This document shows positions 20,996 to 31,300 of a DNA stretch of 64,000 nt, piece after piece (the stretch's first letter is position 1; every line of letters starts with the position of its first letter). The stretch covers positions 1 through 64,000 of the forward strand of contig CANGLK010000001.1 in the NCBI GenBank assembly GCA_947454735.1. Reading direction: 5' to 3'. The notes under the pieces were generated by a model. It had not been told where the DNA came from. It saw only the letters and a list, made by a program, of their open reading frames with translations, and did not search any database. Source of the DNA: Candidatus Nanopelagicaceae bacterium (lineage in GTDB: Bacteria > Actinomycetota > Actinomycetes > Nanopelagicales > Nanopelagicaceae). Made by a program: the position numbers and the translations under genes.

Positions 20996-22143
20996 TAAGA
21001 AGCTACCTTTGCTAAATAGTTGGAAGTTGCCTTTCGTGCATCCTCTTCTATAGCACTGACATCTGAGAGATCTCTGAGCGTTGGAATTGAGCTCTTCTCG
21101 TATTGAGCAACAATCGCCTCGACTGTCGGAATGATCTCTACAAACTTCACTCGGCCCTGCATGAATGCATCGACGACGACTTCATTTGCTGCATTAAAGA
21201 TTGCTGGAAGCGCTCCCCCAACAGCGCCACAATGGCGAGCAAGATTTACCGCCGGGAAGCGATTGTTATCAATCGGCGCGAAGTTCCATGTCGATGCCTT
21301 GCTCCAATCAATCGGCGACGTTGCTGCTGCAGTGCGATGAGGGAAGTTTATTGCGAGTGCAATCGGCCCCTTCATATTAGGAGGCGATGCCTGGGCAATT
21401 GTTGAACCATCTTTATATTCGACCATTGAATGCACGACAGATTGGGGATGAATGACCGCTTCAATCTGTGAATATGGCAGGTGAAAGAGGTGGTGTGCCT
21501 CGATGATCTCAAGGCCCTTATTCATCAACGTTGCAGAGTTAATGGTGACTACTGGCCCCATCGCCCAGGTCGGATGTGCAAGTGCTTCATCGAGAGTAAC
21601 GCCTGAGAGATCCTGGCGATCACGGAACGGTCCACCGCTTGCAGTAAGAACGAGCTTTGAAATATCTGATGGATTATTTCCTTGCAAACATTGCCAGATT
21701 GCTGAATGTTCGGAATCAACTGGAAGGATCTGATTCTCTTTTGCAAGAGGCATGACAAGTTCGCCACCAGCTACCAGTGACTCTTTATTGGCAAGAGCCA
21801 ATTGATTTCCCGCATTAATTGCAGCAAGTGTTGGAGCTAAACCGATTGATCCAGTGATTGCATTGAGCACAACATCGCACGGCATCGCCGCAATCTCAGT
21901 TGAAGCGTGAGCTCCATCGATGACAGAGACACCGGGAAGTGCGCCTCGAATTACATCAGCGTTCTTGATTGTTCCAACTACTTTGACCTTGTACTTCTTT
22001 GCTTGAGCTATCAGCGCATCAGGATTCGTTCCGGCTGCAGTAATTGCAAGTAGTTCAAAGAGCTCTGGGTTGGCATCAACAATCTCAAGAGCTTGGACTC
22101 CGATAGAGCCAGTTGAGCCGAGGATTACAAGGCTGCGCTTCAT
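20995..22143 (-). CDS. dxr: 1-deoxy-D-xylulose-5-phosphate reductoisomerase
   Basis: NADPH- and metal-dependent enzyme of the MEP pathway producing MEP from DXP. The 382-residue protein starts with the nucleotide-binding ILGSTGSIGVQALEIV and contains DSEHSAIWQCLQG and LTASGGPFRD, the catalytic and substrate loops. The ATG overlaps the potC stop codon (ATGA), so dxr is translationally coupled to a polyamine transporter rather than to rlmN or cdsA as in related genomes. Confidence 0.97.
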   Translation of the reverse strand: MKRSLVILGSTGSIGVQALEIVDANPELFELLAITAAGTNPDALIAQAKKYKVKVVGTIKNADVIRGALPGVSVIDGAHASTEIAAMPCDVVLNAITGSIGLAPTLAAINAGNQLALANKESLVAGGELVMPLAKENQILPVDSEHSAIWQCLQGNNPSDISKLVLTASGGPFRDRQDLSGVTLDEALAHPTWAMGPVVTINSATLMNKGLEIIEAHHLFHLPYSQIEAVIHPQSVVHSMVEYKDGSTIAQASPPNMKGPIALAINFPHRTAAATSPIDWSKASTWNFAPIDNNRFPAVNLARHCGAVGGALPAIFNAANEVVVDAFMQGRVKFVEIIPTVEAIVAQYEKSSIPTLRDLSDVSAIEEDARKATSNYLAKVAS

Positions 22144-22934
22144 TTGACTGCGCGCTTACGTCCCACAACTTGTCCGAGGATGACAATGACGAGTGCAATG
22201 ATAAACATTGACGATCCAATGACATTAGCTTGTGGTGGGATACCGCGAGCTGCTGAGACATAGACAAACTTTGGGAAGGTCGTCATCGTGCCTGAGTTGA
22301 AGTTGGTAATGATGAAGTCATCGAAAGATAAGCTAAATGCGAGAAGTGCTGCACCTGCAATACCTGGTGCAACTAGAGGAAGTGTCACGCGACGGAATGT
22401 CTCGACCTCATTGGCATAGAGATCCATCGCAGCCTGCTCGAGGCGTGGATCAAGGCTGGCGATGCGAGCCTTAACGGTCACAACAACGAATGAGATACAG
22501 AACATTACGTGTGCAATCACTGTTGGCCAGAAGCCCGGATTGATTTTGAGCGTTAAGAAGAGTGAGAGCAATGAGGCACCGAGAACGATTTCAGGTGTTG
22601 CCATAGGAAGGAAGATCAACAGGTTCGTTGTTGAACGACCGCGGAACTTATGGCGACCAATTGCAAAGGCGATCATGGTACCGAGAATCGTTGAGAAGAG
22701 CGTGGCAAGGAAACCGATCTTGATTGAGTTTCCGAGTGCAGTACATACCTCGGGCGCACCACATGGGTTCATCCAGTTATCAAGTGTGAAGCCCTTCCAG
22801 ATGAGGTTGGACTTGCCGCCATTGTTAAAGGAGAAAGCGATTGTGTAGGCAACTGGGATAAGAAGGTAGGTAAATGCAACAACTGCATAGATACGGATGA
22901 GATTACGCTGGAACCAGCGAGATACTTTTCTCAT
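22140..22934 (-). CDS. potC: Spermidine/putrescine ABC transporter permease PotC
   Basis: Inner-membrane permease of a polyamine-type ABC importer. The 264 residues have six predicted helices and the EAA loop ARIASLDPRLEQAAMDLYANEVETFRRVTLPLVAPGI (given here as landmarks near residues 155-190). It overlaps potB at its start and dxr at its end, each by 4 nt. Assignment to polyamines rests on PotABCD order and on the neighbouring dehydrogenase. Confidence 0.92.
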   Translation of the reverse strand: MRKVSRWFQRNLIRIYAVVAFTYLLIPVAYTIAFSFNNGGKSNLIWKGFTLDNWMNPCGAPEVCTALGNSIKIGFLATLFSTILGTMIAFAIGRHKFRGRSTTNLLIFLPMATPEIVLGASLLSLFLTLKINPGFWPTVIAHVMFCISFVVVTVKARIASLDPRLEQAAMDLYANEVETFRRVTLPLVAPGIAGAALLAFSLSFDDFIITNFNSGTMTTFPKFVYVSAARGIPPQANVIGSSMFIIALVIVILGQVVGRKRAVK

Positions 22935-23794
22935 ACGAGCTCCTCAGTTCCAGCCTTGCGGATATAGACAGTTACGAGAATCAAGATTGTCGCCATCAGA
23001 GTAAATGAGAGCGCAGCTGCCGTGGGGTAATCGACGATCTTAAAGAAGCGAGATTCGATGACGTTACCAATCATCTTTGTCTCAGGGCTGCCCAAGATCG
23101 CTGCGTTGACGTAATCACCTGCTGCAGGAATAAAGGTAAGAAGAGTTCCCGCAACAACGCCTGGCATTGAGAGCGGCAAAGTGACCTTACGGAACGTTGT
23201 GAAACCATTGGCATAAAGATCTCCAGATGCCTCAAGGGTACGAGGATCGATGCGATCGATAGATGCATACAGTGGCAGGGTCATAAATGGCAGGAAGTTA
23301 TAGGTCATGCCCGCAACTACTGCGAATGCAGAAGAGGTCAACGTGGTACTTGGCGCAATAATGTGTAAATTGCGAAGGAATGGAACTACGAAGCCTTGTT
23401 CGCCGAGAATCTGCTTCCAAGCAATAGTACGAAGAAGGAATGATGTGAAGAATGGTGCAACGACGAGAACGAGAAGAACGTTCTTCATCTTGCCAGCTTT
23501 AAATGCAATTGCATATGCCAATGGATAAGCGATTGTTAAGGCAAATATTGTTGCTAGCGCTGCATAGAGAAATGAGCGCCCGAACTGCTCTTTATTCTCA
23601 ACGAATGCATCGATGTAGTTCTTCCAGCGAAGCGTCTGCTCGTACGAGCCTGTATCTCCCCCGGCAACGGGTGTCTGAGTAGAAGTCTGTGCGAGGTTAG
23701 CAATTGGCCAGATGAAGAATGTAAATAGAAAGCCCATACCCGGAAGAAGGAGCAGGTATGGCGTACGTGGGCTTGAGATGCCTGACTTACTCAT
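22931..23794 (-). CDS. potB: Spermidine/putrescine ABC transporter permease PotB
   Basis: Partner permease of PotC, 287 residues with the start chosen at ATG 23794. An upstream in-frame start at 23848 would overlap potA by 62 nt, whereas 23794 overlaps by 8 nt and gives a normal short cytoplasmic N-terminus. Six hydrophobic segments follow, with an EAA-type loop IDPRTLEASGDLYANGF near residue 195. The C-terminus overlaps the potC start (ATGA). Confidence 0.92.
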   Translation of the reverse strand: MSKSGISSPRTPYLLLLPGMGFLFTFFIWPIANLAQTSTQTPVAGGDTGSYEQTLRWKNYIDAFVENKEQFGRSFLYAALATIFALTIAYPLAYAIAFKAGKMKNVLLVLVVAPFFTSFLLRTIAWKQILGEQGFVVPFLRNLHIIAPSTTLTSSAFAVVAGMTYNFLPFMTLPLYASIDRIDPRTLEASGDLYANGFTTFRKVTLPLSMPGVVAGTLLTFIPAAGDYVNAAILGSPETKMIGNVIESRFFKIVDYPTAAALSFTLMATILILVTVYIRKAGTEELV

Positions 23795-24938
23795 CGTCTT
23801 CGATGATCTCTTCTGGCTCGACTTCCATGCCTGCTTCAGCATCTTCATCTCCGCGAAGAGCGAATGTAAATCCAGATTCCCAAGAGATATTCACATCTTC
23901 ACCGACGCTAAATGGAGCGACAGCATCATCATTCTGCTCGAAGACCATGAGCTCTTGGCCCCATGGCATCAAGACCTGGTATTGAGTAGATACGCCGATA
24001 TATGAAACATCTTCAATCTTTCCACCAGAGAGCAAGTTGCCTGATGTGGGAGTTGAAAGGCGTGAAATACGGAACTTCTCTGGGCGGATACCTGCATAGA
24101 TTGAGTTATCAACTGCATGTGAACGGTTCTTCGCCAGAGAGATCTTCTGGCCGAAGAGATCAACGATGTGGTTATCGCCATCGTTGCCTGAGATTGTTCC
24201 CTTAATAAGGTTTGACTGGCCAAGGAAGTTAGCAACGAATGCTGTCTTTGGATTGTCATAGAGATCTGCAGGTGACCCGAGCTGTTCGATCTCGCCTTCA
24301 TTCATCACCGCGATGGTGTCTGCCATAGTCATGGCTTCTTCCTGATCGTGTGTGACGTGCACGAATGTGAGGCCGACTTCTTTCTGAATCCATTTAAGTT
24401 CAATCTGCATCTGACGACGAAGCTTGAGATCGAGCGCACCGAGTGGCTCATCAAGGAGCAAGAGAGCTGGGCGATTAACAATTGCGCGTGCAAGTGCGAT
24501 GCGCTGCTGCTGTCCGCCTGAGAGCTGAGTTGGCTTACGTCCTGCAAGGTGAGAAAGCTCTACGAGCTCGAGCGCCTTATCAACCTGCTCCTTAACATCC
24601 TTGATACCGCGACGGCGAAGACCGAATGCGATGTTCTCAAAGATGGTGAGGTGAGGAAAGAGCGCGTAGTTCTGAAAGACAGTATTGATCGGACGCTGAT
24701 ATGGCTTTGTGAAGGTGATGTCAGTGTTTCCGAGAGAGATTGTTCCACGAGTAGGTTCTTCAAGTCCGGCAACCATACGAAGTGTTGTTGTCTTGCCGCA
24801 TCCTGATGGTCCAAGAAGTGCAAAGAATGAACCTTCAGGAATTGTTAACGACAAATCATTTACTGCGGTGAAATCTCCGTATGACTTGGTGATATTTGAA
24901 AGACGAAGGTCGCCGTGAATTGAAGTCTTCTCAGCCAA
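23787..24938 (-). CDS. potA: Spermidine/putrescine ABC transporter ATP-binding protein PotA
   Basis: ATPase of the polyamine importer, 383 residues. Walker A GPSGCGKTTTLRMVAGLEEP (residues about 43-62), signature LSGGQQQRIALARA near residue 142 and Walker B LLLLDEPLGALD are intact. A C-terminal TOBE domain (about residues 285-360) precedes a short acidic tail. It begins 1 nt after potD ends and is followed by potB. Confidence 0.95.
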   Translation of the reverse strand: MAEKTSIHGDLRLSNITKSYGDFTAVNDLSLTIPEGSFFALLGPSGCGKTTTLRMVAGLEEPTRGTISLGNTDITFTKPYQRPINTVFQNYALFPHLTIFENIAFGLRRRGIKDVKEQVDKALELVELSHLAGRKPTQLSGGQQQRIALARAIVNRPALLLLDEPLGALDLKLRRQMQIELKWIQKEVGLTFVHVTHDQEEAMTMADTIAVMNEGEIEQLGSPADLYDNPKTAFVANFLGQSNLIKGTISGNDGDNHIVDLFGQKISLAKNRSHAVDNSIYAGIRPEKFRISRLSTPTSGNLLSGGKIEDVSYIGVSTQYQVLMPWGQELMVFEQNDDAVAPFSVGEDVNISWESGFTFALRGDEDAEAGMEVEPEEIIEDDE

Positions 24939-24939
24939 C

Positions 24940-26109
24940 TTAGTTACCAGCTGCCTTTTGGAAAGCCTCTGTCCAAGTTGTCTCTTCTGTAGGTGTAAGT
25001 GCGCGGAAGATGTGAAGGCGGCTCATTGTCTTCTCAGTTGGGAAGATGTATTCGCTCTTCGCGAGATTCGCATCAAACTTCTCCATCTCGGCTTGAGCGC
25101 CAGCAACAGGACATACGTAATTCACATATGCCGCAACCTTTGCAGCTACCGCTGGATCGTAGTAATAGTTGATGAGCGCTTCGGCATTCTTCTTGCCAGC
25201 AGCTGTTGTTGTAGATGGAATAAGAAGGTTATCTGCAGAGATAGTTCCGCCTGATTCAGGAATTGCGAAGTCAAACTTGCCTGCGTTCTCATTTGAGAGC
25301 TGGAACAAGTCACCTGACCATGCGATGACAGCTGTTGCATCGCCTGAGATGAGATCTTCCTTGTATTCGTTGCCCTTTACGCCGCGAATCCAGCCGTCAG
25401 AGATCTTCTTCTGAAGGAAATCAACTGCATTCATAAATTGAGTTTCTGTCACCTTTGAAATATCGATGCCCTGTGACATCAAGATGACGCCGATGGTGTC
25501 GCGCATTTCAGAGAGAACAACAATCTTGCCCTTGTTCTGTGGCGCCCAGAGATCATCGAGTGTCTTCATACCCTTTGGATTAACCGCTGTGTTCCATCCG
25601 AGACCGGCCATGATGCCCTGCCATGGAAGAGATGATTCGCGATTTGTATCAAATGAAGGATGCTGAAGTGTTGCGATCAAATTCTTTGAATTCGGAATGT
25701 TGGCCTTATCGAACTTCTGTGTGTAACCGAGACGGATGAAACGTGCCGCCATCCAGTCAGTCGGTGTCATAACGTCGTAACCGATGTCCTTGCCCAGCTT
25801 GAGCTGCCCCTGCACCTTGCCGTAGAACTCATCGTTATCGTTAATATCTTCGAAGTAGCTTGCCTTAATGCCCGTCTTCTTTGTAAATGCTTCAAGTGTT
25901 GGATAGTGCTTACCCGATGCGTCTACATCTAAGTAGAGAGTCCAGTTAGCCCAACGCACTGAATCTGCTGATGCGCCAGATGATCCACCTGATCCACATG
26001 CAGCGAGCGCACTTGCACCAGCTACAGCGCCAGCACCTGCAAGAACTGCACGGCGTGAAACGCGAGAATTGAGAATTGAACGTGCTTCTGGTGAGAGTGA
26101 CTTAGCCAT
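24940..26109 (-). CDS. potD: Polyamine-binding lipoprotein PotD
   Basis: Extracellular solute-binding protein that delivers polyamines to PotBC. ATG 26109 is chosen because AAGGAG lies about 9 nt upstream; the longer frame from 26139 begins before that ribosome site. The N-terminus has a twin-arginine motif (SRRAVLAGAG) and a lipobox ALAAC, so it is probably a Tat-exported lipoprotein of 389 residues. The mature part has the PotD/PotF fold marks (VRWANWTLYLD, YDVMTPTDWMAARF, AVIAWSGDLFQL). First gene of the pot operon. Confidence 0.93.
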   Translation of the reverse strand: MAKSLSPEARSILNSRVSRRAVLAGAGAVAGASALAACGSGGSSGASADSVRWANWTLYLDVDASGKHYPTLEAFTKKTGIKASYFEDINDNDEFYGKVQGQLKLGKDIGYDVMTPTDWMAARFIRLGYTQKFDKANIPNSKNLIATLQHPSFDTNRESSLPWQGIMAGLGWNTAVNPKGMKTLDDLWAPQNKGKIVVLSEMRDTIGVILMSQGIDISKVTETQFMNAVDFLQKKISDGWIRGVKGNEYKEDLISGDATAVIAWSGDLFQLSNENAGKFDFAIPESGGTISADNLLIPSTTTAAGKKNAEALINYYYDPAVAAKVAAYVNYVCPVAGAQAEMEKFDANLAKSEYIFPTEKTMSRLHIFRALTPTEETTWTEAFQKAAGN

Positions 26110-26159
26110 GTGATGAGGCTCCTTTTTGTGCCGGTACAAGGGACGGTTTAGCAGGGCTC

Positions 26160-26188
26160 ATTATGTAACCCATTGGCCTGTAGGCCAA
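26160..26188 (-). promoter_or_regulatory. Promoter of the pot operon with embedded palindrome
   Basis: Minus-strand TTGGCC (26188-26183) and CATAAT (26165-26160) are spaced by 17 bp. The -35 box forms one half of the perfect inverted repeat TTGGCCTACAGGCCAA (26173-26188). There is no T-run, so a terminator is unlikely; an operator covering the -35 region is more plausible. The ribosome site and potD start follow about 50 nt downstream. Confidence 0.5.
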
Positions 26189-26216
26189 ACTTAAATCGAA
26201 GTGTTTTGAACCATGC

Positions 26217-27644
26217 TCAAGCGTTGATGTTGGTCATCACATGCTTAATACGGGTGTAATCCTCAAAGCCGTAGCTTGAGAGGTCTTTGCCGTAGCCACT
26301 GCGCTTATATCCACCGTGTGGCATCTCTGCCACCAACGGGATATGGGTATTGATCCAGACGCAGCCGAAGTCAAAGGCCTTTGCCATGCGCATCGCGCGG
26401 CCATGGTCCTTGGTCCAGATAGATGAAGCCAAACCGTAATCGACTCCGTTTGCCATCGCAACAGCCTCGGATTCATCCTTGAACTTCTGGATTGTGATGA
26501 CTGGGCCAAAGATCTCGGATTGGATGAGCTCATCCCCTTGGCGCAAGTCGGCAATAACGGTAGGAGCAATGAAGTAGCCAGGCAACCCTGATGGCTTTCC
26601 GCCTGCAACTACTCGTGCATGGGATGGAACGCGGGAGATAAATCCATTGACGCGCTCAAATTGGTTGGCATTGTTGACTGGGCCGACGAGGACATCTTGA
26701 TCCGGCATGCCCATAGCAATCTGATTTGTTGCCTGATCTGCCAGCAACTTCACCATCTCTTCATAGACACCCTCTTGAACGAGAACGCGGGTGGCCGCTG
26801 TGCAATCTTGGCCAGCATTGAAGAAACCTGCGATGGCAATTCCTTCGGCGGCAGCTGCGAGATCTGCATCATTGAAGACAACGACGGGTGCCTTGCCTCC
26901 GAGTTCGAGGTGGACGCGCTTCAATGACTTTGATGCCGCCCCTGCTACCGCCATACCTGCTGCAACTGATCCGGTGATTGAAACCATCGCAGGCGTTGCA
27001 TGCTCAACAAGGAGCGCACCTGTTTCGCGCTCGCCTGTTACAACATTGATCACGCCTGCAGGGAGAAACTCTGACATTACCTGAGCCATAAAGACTGTTG
27101 ATGCTGGAGTCGTATCGGATGGTTTGAGTACGACGGTGTTACCTGCTGCAATTGCAGGAGCCCACTTCCACACAGCCATCATCATTGGATAGTTCCACGG
27201 AGTTACTTGTGCGCAGACGCCTACTGGTTCGCGACGTACAAATGAAGTCATTCCGCGCATGTACTCGCCGGCAGATTTTCCTTCAAGGTTACGTGCAGCT
27301 CCGGCAAAGAAACGGATCTGATCTACCATCGGTGGTACTTCTTCAGATGCTGTAAGCCCAGTTGGCTTTCCACAGTTCTCGGATTCGATAGCTACAAATT
27401 CATCAGCACGGGCTTCGATTGCATCAGCAATCTTAAGAAGTGCACGTTGGCGCTCAGATGGAGTTGAGTCACGCCAATCGACAAATGCATCGCTCGCTGA
27501 CTTCATCGCTGCATCAACATCTGCTGCGTTTGAAATAGGTGCCGTTGCAAATGGTTGACCTGTCGCAGGATTAATGAGAGTTGTCATCTCGCCTGACTTT
27601 GAATCTACTGACTGGCCATTGATGAAATTCTGTAGCTTCTTCAT
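26217..27644 (-). CDS. Aldehyde dehydrogenase, probably gamma-aminobutyraldehyde type
   Basis: NAD(P)-dependent aldehyde dehydrogenase of 475 residues. The catalytic glutamate lies in LELGGKAP (near residue 247) and the nucleophilic cysteine in FFNAGQDCTAATR (near residue 281). The sequence around the cysteine and the C-terminal GGYKRSGYGKDLSSYGFEDYTRIKHV resemble the PatD/betaine-aldehyde group, which oxidises 4-aminobutanal from putrescine to GABA. Its place directly upstream of potD supports polyamine catabolism. Succinate-semialdehyde or another amino-aldehyde remains possible. The putrescine aminotransferase is not in this window. Confidence 0.85.
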   Translation of the reverse strand: MKKLQNFINGQSVDSKSGEMTTLINPATGQPFATAPISNAADVDAAMKSASDAFVDWRDSTPSERQRALLKIADAIEARADEFVAIESENCGKPTGLTASEEVPPMVDQIRFFAGAARNLEGKSAGEYMRGMTSFVRREPVGVCAQVTPWNYPMMMAVWKWAPAIAAGNTVVLKPSDTTPASTVFMAQVMSEFLPAGVINVVTGERETGALLVEHATPAMVSITGSVAAGMAVAGAASKSLKRVHLELGGKAPVVVFNDADLAAAAEGIAIAGFFNAGQDCTAATRVLVQEGVYEEMVKLLADQATNQIAMGMPDQDVLVGPVNNANQFERVNGFISRVPSHARVVAGGKPSGLPGYFIAPTVIADLRQGDELIQSEIFGPVITIQKFKDESEAVAMANGVDYGLASSIWTKDHGRAMRMAKAFDFGCVWINTHIPLVAEMPHGGYKRSGYGKDLSSYGFEDYTRIKHVMTNINA

Positions 27645-27652
27645 GGGCCGAT

Positions 27653-27680
27653 ACTATCTATGAATACTTGGCCGTTTCAA
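27653..27680 (-). promoter_or_regulatory. Candidate leaderless promoter of the aldehyde dehydrogenase
   Basis: Minus-strand TTGAAA (27680-27675), 16 bp, then GATAGT (27658-27653), then 8 nt to the ATG. This spacing would start transcription at or next to the start codon, and no ribosome site is visible before the ATG. The elements lie in the last codons of the upstream gene. Confidence 0.35.
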
Positions 27681-28320
27681 TAGTAATGCTCGCGACCTGA
27701 GCTGCAACAGCGCGAGGATATGTGAAGACAATTGAGTACACACCTGTTGCTGGGGTGTAATCAATAAGTTCGTAATTATCTGCGTAGCCAATATCTCTAC
27801 CTTGTGGGTCAATTAAAGTAACAGCGTCATATGCCCACGTTGCATATGCGCTCGAAGTGTTGCCGGTATAGTCAGTATTGGTAATTCGCGTCACAAGAGT
27901 TGTAGCGGTAACAGAATCTGTTGCAGCAGTTGTTGTGCCTGCACCTAGGTACATTGGTAAGGCTGTTGTGCTGCCAGTTGGAAAGAATTTGATTCTAAAG
28001 ATTGTGCCCTTACAAAGGCGTGGATCGAGTCCAAGCAAGCGAACATTTGCAACATAAGTGTTCTGTGCACCTTGACCAGAAGTAAGTCCGACGCCCACCC
28101 ATTGATCGCAAGCCTTGATCTGGAAGATTCCCTGACCGAACTCTTTTCTTGCGCCAGAGTTGAGAGAGATATTGGCCGCTAAAGATGTGCCAACAAGGCC
28201 AACGATGATGAGGAATATTCCAATATTGACCTTTGCTCTAAGGCTTCGACGCGGAGATGGATCTTCAGAGTATCCATCTTCAAAATCTTCAGGGTTGGCC
28301 GAGCTATTGAAGTAACTCAT
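27658..28320 (-). CDS. Single-pass membrane protein, function unknown
   Basis: ATG 28320 is chosen because GGGGAGG lies about 7 nt upstream; an in-frame GTG at 28329 falls next to that site. The 220-residue product has an acidic cytoplasmic N-terminus, one membrane helix (about residues 31-52) and an extracellular beta-rich domain with two cysteines (KACDQW near 70 and RLCKGT near 105). No signal peptidase site is evident, so it is likely a type II membrane protein. I do not recognise the family. It directly follows the three giant surface proteins on the same strand (44 nt after the last), which hints at a shared role in envelope or surface structure. Confidence 0.75.
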   Translation of the reverse strand: MSYFNSSANPEDFEDGYSEDPSPRRSLRAKVNIGIFLIIVGLVGTSLAANISLNSGARKEFGQGIFQIKACDQWVGVGLTSGQGAQNTYVANVRLLGLDPRLCKGTIFRIKFFPTGSTTALPMYLGAGTTTAATDSVTATTLVTRITNTDYTGNTSSAYATWAYDAVTLIDPQGRDIGYADNYELIDYTPATGVYSIVFTYPRAVAAQVASITIETAKYS

Positions 28321-28363
28321 CGCCTGCACCTCCCCTGATTAGGCCTGAATACTACCTGTCTGG

Positions 28364-31300
28364 TCATGGTGTGACCGTGAAGGTTGAAGATGCCGCCAAA
28401 CCATATGGATTTGTGAGGACAATTCGCCCAGAAGTTGCCCCAACTGGAACTGTGACTGTGACGCTTGAGTCATTGGTAATCGTATAAATAGTCGCCGAAA
28501 CATTGCGCCAGAACTTAATACTGAGTTTGCTTGGATCGGCGAAGTAGAAGCCAGAGCCGGTGATAATCACAGAAGATCCCACCGCGCCAGAAGTAACGCT
28601 GAGTGAGGAAATGATTGGCGCCGCATTGGCATCGCGTTCAATAGCAGTTGCGCCAGAGATTCCAATACCGGAGCCTGAACCTACCGCAGCTGTTGGTTGA
28701 TTAATAGCTAGGACCATGAAGTAAACCTGAACTGTCGAAGATTCGGAGAGGTAATTCTGTGATTGCGCTTTAGTGACAAGAATTTGACAGTAGCTAATTG
28801 ATGTTGCGCCGGATGAAAGTACATGGTTTGAAATGGCACAGTTTGGTGCGGTGCTCGTTCCAGTTAAAGTTTCAACTACTGCACCATCACCAGAACCACC
28901 GAGCAATGTGATTGTAAATGGCGACCCAACGAGAGCTCCATACATGGAGACATTGAGAGGTGTCTGGCGTGCACGATTGATGACCGCTGTGCTCGTTTCG
29001 TAGATCACGGATATGTAATTACTGATATCACCAACATAGAAGGCGAAATCTGCTGCAGTGACTGTATAAGTATCTGCATTTGTCGGAGGAGTGCTACTCA
29101 GTGAATAGAGAGTTGATGAAAACTTTGTCGTAACCGTGCCAGTATCAGAATTCTTCAACCCCTTGATGACAGGCCGCGGATAGGTGCTTAATGGCGCTCC
29201 GTTATAAGTGGTGACGGTCCCTGTATCCATGGAGATAGTGATGGATGCTGCCTTTCCTACTTCAATGCGGATTGGCAAGCTTGTCGAAGAGCCATAGATA
29301 TCGGTCACGGTAATGGTGTCTGTATAAACCCCGACAGTGAGCGACTCTTGAACTTGAAGCTTGATCGATCTAGCCGTGGATGTATCCCAAACAATTCTAG
29401 AGATGGCATTTGCCGTAAAAGTTGCGGTAATCGACTCAGAACCTGCTGTTACTGTGTAGGTCTCTGATGTTCTAGACCCATAAACCGCCTTTACTCCATT
29501 CTTATTCTGCGTGGTGGCAAAACGCCCCTTAGTCGCGTTGTAATTCTGCTGAATTTCTGAATCGGATAGCACTCGGTTATAGAGTCGTATCGAAGCCACT
29601 GCCCCAGAGAAGAAGTAGCCATTCTGATCGAATCGCTTTCCAATAAGTAGACCTTTGTCATTGAGATTATCTGCAAAGGTCACAGCTCCTGTTACAGAGT
29701 ATTTGGTAGCGGTTACGCCATTGAGAGAGAGACGTAGGTTAGTGCCATCATAAGTAACTGCTACATAGTTCCAAATATTGCTAGCAACATAAACTTGCGT
29801 AGTCTCGATCCACGCTGAACCGTCCCAAATTCCAGCAACGAGATTCCCGTTAGTACGCCAATGCAACGTAATGTTGATCTGCTTTCCGGTCCCAGAAAAA
29901 GGTGAGGCGATAATCGATGAATAATCCGACATAGCGTTATCCGCGCCGGTTCGCATAAACCAGACTTCATATGTGTAAGTTTGAAGCAGGCCAACGTTGG
30001 GTACATATCCACACGTCGAACTGCCGTTAAATACTAAATTCGCTGTACCTGAAGTAGAGAGAGCAGGTGTCGTACACGCTAAACCCGCCCCCGCATTTTG
30101 CGAAGGCATGGAACTTGGAGGCAAGGTTGCAGTAAGTCCTCGACCAGATAGATCATTCCAGATCGTGCCCGTGCCCGAGTAGCTCGAAGTATTTCCTGCA
30201 TCTAGGTATAACACAGTGCCACTATCCACCTGGGGGGCATTTGCAGAGAACGACGGTGGTGGGCTAATCACGATGGTGAGTGGAACAGTGATCGAAGCTG
30301 AAATCGAATCGATCACTGTAAACGTCTCGTAATACGTTCCCACGGTGGCGGTATCCGCAATTCTAATTTTTGGTGAACCCACTACCGAAGTGTCGAGCGA
30401 GAAGTTCGGTCCATCTGGCGTCAAGGTGTATCGATAGGTAGGCGTTCCATTGAGAACTGTGAAGGTTTCGCTCTTACTGATATTGACCGTCTTCGTAATC
30501 GTCAATTTAGATATAAGTGACAGAGTCCCATTAATAACGGCATATACAGCAGTGCTTGTATCGACTATGAAAAGTCCATCGCTATCTGAATCTGTAACAA
30601 CGACCCTATATAGGTAATTACTTCCAGACGTCGATGTATCTGGCGGCGTCCAATTGAAAGTAGCGTTGGCGATTCCGGTACCGCTCTTAATTGATGAATA
30701 CGTTCCGGTAGATCCCGTTGTAGTCGATTCCCATCTAAATGTTCGCGTAAGTCCCGCGGTTGCGCTATCTGACATGGCATTTGTTGTGAATGACTCGACC
30801 ATACCAAGATTGATAGTTGTATTTGCAGGCTTTGTAAAAGATGGTTTTAATGCAGTGATGTAGCGAATGACTATAAGTCCGCTACCACCTTGAGCGCCAC
30901 CAGTAGATTCATTGTAATTTCCATCACCACCGTTTCCGGTTCCGGTCTGTGCAGAGAAACTCCACCCTGCAATGCCATATCCACCGCCACCAATTCCATA
31001 TGTCACAGTTATTCCGGTTATTGAGGATTGAACACCTATACCTCGCGCATCGTAGGTCGCTGACCCTCCTGCGCCTCCACCGTTATATCCATAACCATAA
31101 GTACTGTTATAGATAGATCCGGCACCGGCAGTTGTAGTTGCGGCAAAAGTCTTTCCATTCACAGATGCTGAGCTACTTGCACCAGCATCACCTTTTTGCA
31201 GAGCTTCCCAGTAATTGCTCGCGCCACCGCCTGCACCACCGGCAGTACCGGGTAAGCCATCTTGGTTTGCTGCATCAACATAGCCACCGGCACCTCCGCC

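Noticed and set aside
26173..26188. TTGGCC palindrome as a terminator of the pot or dehydrogenase transcript
   Set aside because: No T-run on either strand follows it, and it lies over a well-spaced promoter.
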